Assembly (NCBI GenBank): GCA_937969125.1
Contig: CALBVA010000311.1
Location: 1-7,086 of the forward strand
DNA length: 7,086 bases
Origin: an uncultured Verrucomicrobiales bacterium
GTDB taxonomy: Bacteria > Verrucomicrobiota > Verrucomicrobiia > Verrucomicrobiales > Akkermansiaceae
Reading direction: 5' to 3'
Both the position numbers and the translations under genes were made by a program. How positions within the stretch are numbered: the stretch's first letter is position 1; the number at the start of each line of letters is the position of its first letter. Positions 1 to 5,295 of the stretch are shown one piece after another. Below the pieces are notes generated by a model that was given only the letters and a program-made list of their open reading frames with translations, did not search any database and was not told the origin of the DNA.

Positions 1-498
1 GCGCTGTTGGGAATTTTCCTCCGAGCGTTCCGACCGATAACGGCGATTACCTCACTTTCGCTGCTCTTCGCGGCGGCTCATTTCCTGGTGCCATCAGACG
101 ATGCTGTGGTGGTGGATCCGCGCAGTGCGATGGCAGGATTCGAGATGTTGGGACTCATTGGAGAGAGATTTCTAGACCCGGCGACCTTGATGCAGGGATT
201 CGTGACGTTGTTTTTGGTGGGAGTGATTTTAGGTGTGGCGAGGTATGGCACGGCTTCGCTGTGGTTACCAATCGGGCTGCATGCGGGATGGGTTTTCGCG
301 TCTAAAATCTTCGGAAGAATGGCGATGAAGCGGCCAGATTTCCCGGAGGAGTGGACGCTGTATATCGGGGAGCGATTGACCGAGGGCGCGATCCCACTGG
401 CCTTCATCACACTGACAGGCGTGGTGGTGGGATGCTATCTGCGGGTGATCCGGTCGGAGGATCGGGGGGAAAAAAGTGAGGAGGCATTCGCGTCATGA
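1..498 (+). CDS. CPBP-family intramembrane metalloprotease-like protein, C-terminal part (5' truncated by window)
   Basis: The reading frame is open from base 1, and the window supplies 165 residues ending at a TGA stop (496-498). The true start is outside. Seen: a FxxxH motif (F23 to H27 of the visible part) in a hydrophobic helix, then a second motif around residues 85-97 (ASLWLPIGLHAGW) with H94. These match conserved motifs 2 and the later histidine motif of the CPBP (Rce1-like, Abi) family. The EExxxR motif should lie just upstream of base 1, since the first residues (ALLGIFLR) look like what follows it. Likely membrane segments are about residues 13-30, 63-80, 87-101 and 130-150, and the tail is charged and cytoplasmic. 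The family are membrane proteases or putative ones, some processing prenylated proteins or peptides; the substrate here is unknown. The gene overlaps comF by 4 bases, suggesting one transcript. A TTG at 7 could be mistaken for a start but would remove the catalytic motif. Confidence 0.82.
   Translation, partial: ALLGIFLRAFRPITAITSLSLLFAAAHFLVPSDDAVVVDPRSAMAGFEMLGLIGERFLDPATLMQGFVTLFLVGVILGVARYGTASLWLPIGLHAGWVFASKIFGRMAMKRPDFPEEWTLYIGERLTEGAIPLAFITLTGVVVGCYLRVIRSEDRGEKSEEAFAS
478..484 (+). promoter_or_regulatory. Shine-Dalgarno sequence of the ComF-family gene
   Basis: GAGGAGG lies 10 bases before the ATG at 495 and inside the end of the CPBP coding region. It is the only strong purine-rich ribosome binding site I see before any start in this window, and it fixes the ComF start. 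It suggests that comF can be initiated on its own as well as by coupling from the upstream gene. Confidence 0.7.
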
Positions 499-1214
499 AG
501 TGGCGGTTGCTCGATTTTCTGTATCCGGCGATTTGCGAACTTTGCCGGAAGCGCTTGGACCATGGGCGGGCTCTGTGCAGGAGCTGCGCAAACAATCTGC
601 CGCGAATCAGCGAACCGTTTTGTAAGAATTGCGGGGAGGAATTCGATGGGAACCTCGAGGAGGACTTTAATTGTCAGAATTGTCTCAATCTGACCCATGA
701 TTTTAAGTTCGCCCGAGCTCCGCTAAGGGGGCTTGAGAATTCCTTTCGGCTAGTTCACACGTTGAAGTATCACCGGAGATTTTTTGTGGCGGCGGATCTG
801 GCGGCATTTTTGCAGGAGGCCTGGGAGGAGGATCCGCGCTTCCGGGAGTTCGAGGAGAATTGTCTCATCATCCCGGTGCCGCTGTATTGGCGGAGGCAGC
901 AGTGGAGACACGGAAATCAGGCTCATGAGCTCGCACGAGAGTTGGCGGCACTCATTGAGCAACCTCTCTCCCCTGCCCTGAAGCGAGTGCGATCCACCCA
1001 GACCCAGACGCGGCTGAGTCGGAAGGAGAGGCTCTCCAATCTGCGCGGGGCTTTCGTGATCCGGAAGTCGCAGGCGAAGCGGCTGCGTGGGGCGAATGTG
1101 ATCTTGATCGACGACGTTTTCACGACCGGGGCAACGGCGCATGAATGCACCCGCATCCTGCGGCATCAGGGGCGGGTGGCGAAGGTAGCGATTCTGACGC
1201 TGGTGCGAGGTTAG
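495..1214 (+). CDS. comF: ComF family phosphoribosyltransferase-like protein
   Basis: The protein has 239 residues, the usual length for ComF/GntX proteins. Seen: four CxxC pairs in the N-terminal part (C14/C17, C28/C31, C43/C46, C60/C63), as in the zinc-ribbon region of ComF. The LKYHRRF stretch near residue 90 is typical of the family. A type I phosphoribosyltransferase fold follows, with a clear PRPP-binding motif VILIDDVFTTGAT at 202-214 (acidic pair D206/D207). Known of the family: ComF is needed for natural transformation in Bacillus and Haemophilus, where it acts in the cytoplasm on incoming single-stranded DNA, while GntX homologues occur in non-competent species. No other competence genes are visible, so a role in DNA uptake is inferred from family only. 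The ATG overlaps the stop of the CPBP gene (ATGA), and the 3' end overlaps hisD by 4 bases, tail to tail. Codons are richer in G than in the right-hand genes. Confidence 0.92.
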   Translation: MKWRLLDFLYPAICELCRKRLDHGRALCRSCANNLPRISEPFCKNCGEEFDGNLEEDFNCQNCLNLTHDFKFARAPLRGLENSFRLVHTLKYHRRFFVAADLAAFLQEAWEEDPRFREFEENCLIIPVPLYWRRQQWRHGNQAHELARELAALIEQPLSPALKRVRSTQTQTRLSRKERLSNLRGAFVIRKSQAKRLRGANVILIDDVFTTGATAHECTRILRHQGRVAKVAILTLVRG

Positions 1215-2500
1215 GATTCCGCACGCAGGGTAACGGAGCGGCCGTGGGCGTGCAGGCCCTCCATGTGGGCGAAGTGCTCGACGTGCTTTTGTGATTTTTT
1301 GACAGCAGCCTGGTCCATGCGAACCACCGAAGCCCGACGTTGAAATTGATCTGCACGGAGACCGGAGAAGGAGCGGCCAGAACCCTCGGTTGGCAGAGTG
1401 TGGCTGGGACCAGCGAGAAAATCTCCGACAGCGACTGCGGCGTAATTACCCACATAGATCGCTCCGGCGGTGCGGACTTGATCGAGCCACTTGTCCTCAT
1501 CTTTAGCGACGAGGATGAGGTGCTCCGGTGCCCAATCATTAACGATGGCAATGGATTCTTTCATGGACTTGGTGAGGAGAATGAAGCCCGCTTTTTTGAG
1601 GGCCTTTTTTGCGATATCGCGACGTGGAGTTTCGGCTAGTTGTTCCTGCAATTCGCGCTGTACAGCGGCGAAGAGTTTTTTCGAGTGGGTCACGAATCCG
1701 ACGACGGAATCCGGTCCGTGCTCGGCCTGGGCGAGGAGGTCGGAAGCGAGGAAGCGGGCATTGCCGGTGGAATCGGCAGCGATGAGAATCTCGCTCGGTC
1801 CGGGGAGGAGATCGATTGAGACTGCGCCCACCATCTGGCGCTTGGCCTCGACAACGTAGCTATTTCCCGGGCCGAAGACCTTATCAACAGGCGCGATCGA
1901 CTTCGTCCCGAGTGAAAGGGCCGCGATGCCGTGGGCTCCGCCTGCTTTATAGATCTCGGTGGCACCGGCGGCATCGAGAGCATAGAGGAGATCCGCATTG
2001 ACCAAGCCATCCGGGCCGGGAGGAGTAGCCGCGACAATCTCCGGAACACTGGCGGCCTGGGCGAATCCGGCGGTCATGAGAGAAGTCGAGACCAGAGGCG
2101 CCTTGCCGCCCGGAACATAAACGCCGACGCGATCGAAGGGAGTGAAGCGTTCGCCGACAATAGCACCTTCAGTGTTCTTCGTGGACCAGTCCTTGCGGAG
2201 ACTTTTTTTGGCGAAGGCGTCGATATTTTTAAGGGAGGCCTTGATCGCGGCTCGGGTTTCCTTGCTGACGGAAGCGCGGGCATGTGCGAGCTCCTCCTCG
2301 CTCACGCGAAGAGAAGATGAGGTGAGCTTGGCACCATCGAATTTTTTAGCGAAGGCGATCAGAGCGCGGTCCCCTTTTGCCCGGACTTCATCCACAATTG
2401 CGGCCACCGCCTCGCTCACGGCATCGCTCGGGATGGCGCGGCGGTAGAGCTTCTTCACGAAGCTTGCGTAGCCCTTGTCCTCATGGGTGAGAATCTTCAT
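1211..2500 (-). CDS. hisD: Histidinol dehydrogenase
   Basis: HisD performs the last two steps of histidine synthesis in the cytoplasm, oxidising L-histidinol to L-histidine with two NAD+. The protein has 429 residues, close to the E. coli enzyme (434). Seen: the YVPGG motif (128-132), GPGN (210-213), GPSE (234-237, S236), zinc ligand candidates Q258, H261, D360 and H419, the catalytic pair E326/H327 in WAPEHL, and E414, which in E. coli contacts the substrate. These positions nearly coincide with E. coli numbering. Two departures stand out: H190 where many HisD proteins have Gln in GGAQAI (an NAD+ contact in E. coli), and PGPSE instead of AGPSE. The start at 2500 gives a normal N-terminus but has no clear ribosome binding site. 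No other his genes are present nearby. A HisD-like alcohol dehydrogenase is a possible alternative, but retention of all catalytic and substrate residues makes HisD much more likely. Confidence 0.95.
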   Translation of the reverse strand: MKILTHEDKGYASFVKKLYRRAIPSDAVSEAVAAIVDEVRAKGDRALIAFAKKFDGAKLTSSSLRVSEEELAHARASVSKETRAAIKASLKNIDAFAKKSLRKDWSTKNTEGAIVGERFTPFDRVGVYVPGGKAPLVSTSLMTAGFAQAASVPEIVAATPPGPDGLVNADLLYALDAAGATEIYKAGGAHGIAALSLGTKSIAPVDKVFGPGNSYVVEAKRQMVGAVSIDLLPGPSEILIAADSTGNARFLASDLLAQAEHGPDSVVGFVTHSKKLFAAVQRELQEQLAETPRRDIAKKALKKAGFILLTKSMKESIAIVNDWAPEHLILVAKDEDKWLDQVRTAGAIYVGNYAAVAVGDFLAGPSHTLPTEGSGRSFSGLRADQFQRRASVVRMDQAAVKKSQKHVEHFAHMEGLHAHGRSVTLRAES

Positions 2501-2628
2501 GGCCGCTATCTAAGCCGGGATCGGGGCGAGGACAAGGGAATCGGAAGGATGCGTCATTTTGATTTGTCTGGAAGCGGAACGATAGCTTCCACTTGCCAAC
2601 CCGGTATCTTCTCTGACACTGACTCATC
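2501..2628. promoter_or_regulatory. Divergent intergenic region between hisD and the phoX-like gene
   Basis: These 128 bases must carry the promoter for hisD (leftward) and probably that for the phoX-like gene and folC (rightward), because both genes start here. I see no convincing -35/-10 pair. TTGATT near 2559 with TAGCTT 18 bases later is only a weak match. The region contains a 7-bp perfect inverted repeat, listed separately. The + strand is G-rich in the left half and C-rich in the right half. The promoter role is inferred from gene layout. Confidence 0.45.
2569..2591. repeat. 7-bp inverted repeat in the hisD/phoX-like divergent region
   Basis: TGGAAGC (2569-2575) and GCTTCCA (2585-2591) are perfect reverse complements separated by 9 bases. 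The centre is about 49 bases before the phoX-like ATG. It could be an operator for a dimeric regulator or a small hairpin in the leader. There is no T tract after it, so it does not look like a terminator. Perfect 7-bp repeats also arise by chance, so the functional call is weak. Confidence 0.35.
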
Positions 2629-3990
2629 ATGCAGAGACGATCTTTCCTCACTACTTCCTCCGCGACCGCGCTCGGGTTTCTGGGCCTCCGCCAATATCTC
2701 GGAGCCTCCGTCAGCAAACGAGTGGTCGCGCCCTACGGACCACTGCTCAAGGACCCCGCCGGGGTGCTAGATCTGCCAAAGGGTTTCCAATACCAGGTCA
2801 TCTCCAAACAGGGCGACATGATGGATGACGGACTTAAAGTCCCGGGAGCGCCTGATGGTATGGCCTGTTTCCCAGGAAAAGGAGATCAAGTCATCCTGGT
2901 CCGAAATCACGAACTCGGTGCGAGAAGCCAAGCCGCAGGACCATTCCCCGGCCAAAAATTTCCCGACGGTTTCGAAAAAGATCTCTCCTATGACTCCGGT
3001 GATCAGAGCAATCCTCCTCACGTCGGCGGAACCTCAAACATCGTCTATGATCTCAAGGAGAAAAAGACGGTGAAGGAATTCCTCTCACTCACCGGAACCG
3101 ACCGGAACTGTGCGGGTGGCGCGATGCCCTGGAATTCCTGGATCACCTGTGAGGAGCCTGGCGACCTCACCTCCGAGCGAGGCAAGCTCCACGGATACTG
3201 TTTCGAGGTCAAAGCGACCGACGATGGAAAGCTACAAAAAGCGGTCCCATTGAAGAAGCTAGGACGCTACCGACATGAAGCCGTCGCCCTGGATCCTGAG
3301 ACCGGCTACCTCTACCTCACGGAGGATGTCAATGACGGCCTCCTCTATCGTTTCATCCCAAAAAAGAAGGGCGATCTCACCGACGGCAAACTCCAGGCAC
3401 TCGTCGTGAAGGGCGAGCCCTCGACCGATCTCCGGAACTATCGTTCCAGCTCCCGTCTCATCCGTGAACGTGTCCCGATGGATGTGGAATGGATCGATAT
3501 GCAGGACGTGGAGGCTCCTTCCAATGACCTCCGCTACCGTGGTGCGAAAGCGGGCGCGGCGGTCTTTCCACGCGGCGAAGGGATTCAGTGGACTGAAGGA
3601 TCCTTTTACATTTGCTGCACCGATGGCGGGCCAAATTCACAGGGACAGATCTATAAACTCACCCCGGGTCGAAAGGGGCAGATGGATGAATTGGAACTCT
3701 TCCTTCAACCAGAATCGAATGACCTGCTCACCAATGGCGACAATCTCTGTGCCGCGCCGTGGGGCGATCTCATCATCTGCGAAGACCTGGTGCATGAGCA
3801 CAAGAGCAAGTCGCCCCACCTTCGCGGAGTGACTCCGAAGGGCGAAATCTACACGCTCGCGCGGAATGCCAAGGGCTCCTCGGAATTCGCCGGATCCTGC
3901 TTCTCGCCGGATGGCTCCGTCCTCTTCGTCAACATGCAGGGCTTCGGACTGACCCTGGCCATCACCGGGCCTTGGCAGGACCGGGCGTAG
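2629..3990 (+). CDS. Tat-exported PhoX/DUF839-family protein (putative alkaline phosphatase)
   Basis: A 453-residue protein beginning MQRRSFLTTS: a twin-arginine motif (R3, R4, then SFL) and a hydrophobic stretch to about residue 26, so export folded by the Tat route is expected. Seen next, in family order: NHE (93-95), GGTSN (133-137), TGTDRNCAGG (155-164) followed by PW and TCEE (173-176), HGYCFEV (188-194), RYRHEA (213-218), FPRGEG (313-318), CTDGG (330-334), NLCAAPWGDLIICED (372-386) and EFAGSCFSPDG near 419-429. These are hallmarks of PhoX proteins, calcium- and iron-dependent phosphatases active on phosphate monoesters in the periplasm. By recalled comparison with Pseudomonas PhoX, C161, E193, E217 and E317 are candidate metal ligands. 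The protein is shorter than classic PhoX (roughly 600 or more residues), and FxRPEG reads FPRGEG here, so phosphatase activity is probable but not certain. The start is fixed by the Tat motif; no clear ribosome binding site precedes it. folC follows after 16 bases. Confidence 0.88.
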   Translation: MQRRSFLTTSSATALGFLGLRQYLGASVSKRVVAPYGPLLKDPAGVLDLPKGFQYQVISKQGDMMDDGLKVPGAPDGMACFPGKGDQVILVRNHELGARSQAAGPFPGQKFPDGFEKDLSYDSGDQSNPPHVGGTSNIVYDLKEKKTVKEFLSLTGTDRNCAGGAMPWNSWITCEEPGDLTSERGKLHGYCFEVKATDDGKLQKAVPLKKLGRYRHEAVALDPETGYLYLTEDVNDGLLYRFIPKKKGDLTDGKLQALVVKGEPSTDLRNYRSSSRLIRERVPMDVEWIDMQDVEAPSNDLRYRGAKAGAAVFPRGEGIQWTEGSFYICCTDGGPNSQGQIYKLTPGRKGQMDELELFLQPESNDLLTNGDNLCAAPWGDLIICEDLVHEHKSKSPHLRGVTPKGEIYTLARNAKGSSEFAGSCFSPDGSVLFVNMQGFGLTLAITGPWQDRA

Positions 3991-4006
3991 TGACCAATCT
4001 CCTGCC

Positions 4007-5197
4007 GTGAATTATCGCGAAGCCATTGACTGGCTCTACTCCACCCAGATGTTCGGCATCAAGCTGGGCCTCGAAGGACCGACTCGGCTCCTCAGGGAGT
4101 TCTTGGCTTTCCCCGCGCACACCACAAAGGTCGTGCATGTCGCGGGGACGAATGGGAAGGGCTCGACCTGTGCGATGATCGATTCGCTCGGCCGGGGTCT
4201 TGCGCAGCGCACCGGTCTTTTCACTTCGCCGCATCTCATTGATTACCGGGAGCGCATCCGGGTGAGCGGGATGGAGATCAGCGAGGAGAAGACGGCTGCC
4301 CTGATTACCGAGGCCAAGGAACTAGTCGCGGATTGGGACACGCATCCGACTTTTTTTGAACTCACCCTGGCGATCGCGATGCGACATTTCCGGGACAGCG
4401 ATTGTGACCTCATCATTCTCGAGACCGGAATGGGAGGTCGGCTTGATGCCACCACCGCGGTCCCGGCAGATGTCTGCGTACTCACCCCGATTGCGCTGGA
4501 TCATACAAAGTGGCTCGGCTCCACGCTCGGTGAAATCGCGACGGAAAAGGCGGGCATTGCGCTGCGGGGGAAGCCACTGATCTCCTCGCCGCAAGAGCCG
4601 GAGGCCGAGACCGCGATCAAGCGCGCCACGAACCAGGCTCAAGCTCCCCTCTCCTTCGTCACCCAGCCGCTCACCGGATACACGATCGGGCTGGCAGGTG
4701 AGCATCAGAGATACAATGCCGCCCTCGCCTGTGAAGCGATGATTGCCGCAGGATATCACATCAGTTTTGATGTCGTGCAGCACTCACTGGCCCACCTTGA
4801 CTGGCCCGGAAGATTTGAGCGGATCAATGAGAACCTCATCCTGGATGCCGCGCATAATCCACACGCCGCACAGGCTCTGGTCGAAACCTGGAACAGCGAG
4901 TATCCCGGAAAGAAAGCCCGTATTATCTTCGGCGCAGTCGAAGATAAAGAGGTCGACTCCGTGCTCAGACTTCTCGAGCCGATCGCAGAAGAGTTCCACT
5001 TCGTTCCGGTGAATTCACCTCGTGGACTCGATCCTTCGAAACACCGCACCGGGACGCGGGCGATCATTCACACCAAACTCACGGAGGCCCTCGCCGCGAC
5101 AGCAGACCGTCCGACCCTCTTGACCGGTTCGCTTTTTCTACTGGGCGAGGCTAAGGCACTGCTGAGCGAGCAGAGTCAGCGATCCTCCTCTCAATGA
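4007..5197 (+). CDS. folC: Folylpolyglutamate synthase / dihydrofolate synthase
   Basis: FolC joins glutamate to dihydropteroate (in the bifunctional form) and to reduced folates, using ATP in the cytoplasm. The protein has 396 residues, slightly short of the usual 420-430 but with all domains present. Seen: the N-terminal helix MNYREAIDWLYS and FGIKLGLE (16-23), P-loop GTNGKGS (47-53), SPHL (74-77), ETGMGGRLDAT (139-149), DHTKWLG (165-171), EKAGI with K181 (the lysine that is carbamylated in related ligases), the N-A-A-L helix start at 237-240, WPGRFE (266-271), DAAHNPHA (280-287), FGAVEDKE (308-315) and LTGSLFLLGEA (372-382). The start is GTG at 4007. It is the first start codon after the upstream stop that gives the conserved N-terminus, and it lacks a Shine-Dalgarno sequence. 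Only 16 bases separate it from the phoX-like gene, so co-transcription is likely though the functions are unrelated. Whether it also has dihydrofolate synthase activity cannot be decided here. Confidence 0.95.
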   Translation: MNYREAIDWLYSTQMFGIKLGLEGPTRLLREFLAFPAHTTKVVHVAGTNGKGSTCAMIDSLGRGLAQRTGLFTSPHLIDYRERIRVSGMEISEEKTAALITEAKELVADWDTHPTFFELTLAIAMRHFRDSDCDLIILETGMGGRLDATTAVPADVCVLTPIALDHTKWLGSTLGEIATEKAGIALRGKPLISSPQEPEAETAIKRATNQAQAPLSFVTQPLTGYTIGLAGEHQRYNAALACEAMIAAGYHISFDVVQHSLAHLDWPGRFERINENLILDAAHNPHAAQALVETWNSEYPGKKARIIFGAVEDKEVDSVLRLLEPIAEEFHFVPVNSPRGLDPSKHRTGTRAIIHTKLTEALAATADRPTLLTGSLFLLGEAKALLSEQSQRSSSQ

Positions 5198-5295
5198 CTT
5201 CCGCTCAATCAGATCCGCAAGCATCAGAATTTTTCTGATCTCGTATTCCGAAGCCTATCCCATATTTTTCACGCACACCCCGCTATCCTTTATCC
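5198..5295. other. folC / M1 peptidase intergenic region with AT-rich hairpin
   Basis: ATCAGAA (5223-5229) and TTCTGAT (5233-5239) form a perfect 7-bp stem with a 3-base T loop. A second copy of the left arm, ATCAGAT (5208-5214), can pair over 6 bp with the same right arm. The stem has only two G-C pairs and no T run follows it directly, so it is a poor intrinsic terminator. It may be a weak transcription end for folC, a leader structure for the next gene, or chance. I could not identify a promoter for the downstream gene. Confidence 0.3.

Noticed and set aside
390..394. GMEYP in place of GxMEN in the M1 peptidase (residue positions 390-394) as a sign of lost aminopeptidase activity
   Set aside because: GMEYP is a recurrent variant in a large subfamily with otherwise intact zinc sites, so it is a lineage feature and not a defect.
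1241..1300. GC-rich stretch plus T run near 1280-1296 as terminator for comF
   Set aside because: The only pairing I found is a 4-bp GGGC/GCCC stem, well away from the T run; the repeats around 1272-1290 are direct rather than inverted.
2540..2600. dif-like recombination site at the skew flip
   Set aside because: No pair of XerC/XerD-like arms around a 6-base centre is visible; the only symmetric element is the 7-bp repeat with a 9-base spacer.
4322..4783. 153-codon minus-strand frame inside folC
   Set aside because: The folC frame carries every family motif without interruption; the antisense frame shows no domain, signal peptide or ribosome binding site.
5159..5180. Small hairpins at the folC 3' end (CTGCT/AGCAG and GCTGA/TCAGC) as a terminator
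   Set aside because: The stems are only 5 bp, mutually exclusive, lie within the coding sequence and are not followed by a T run.
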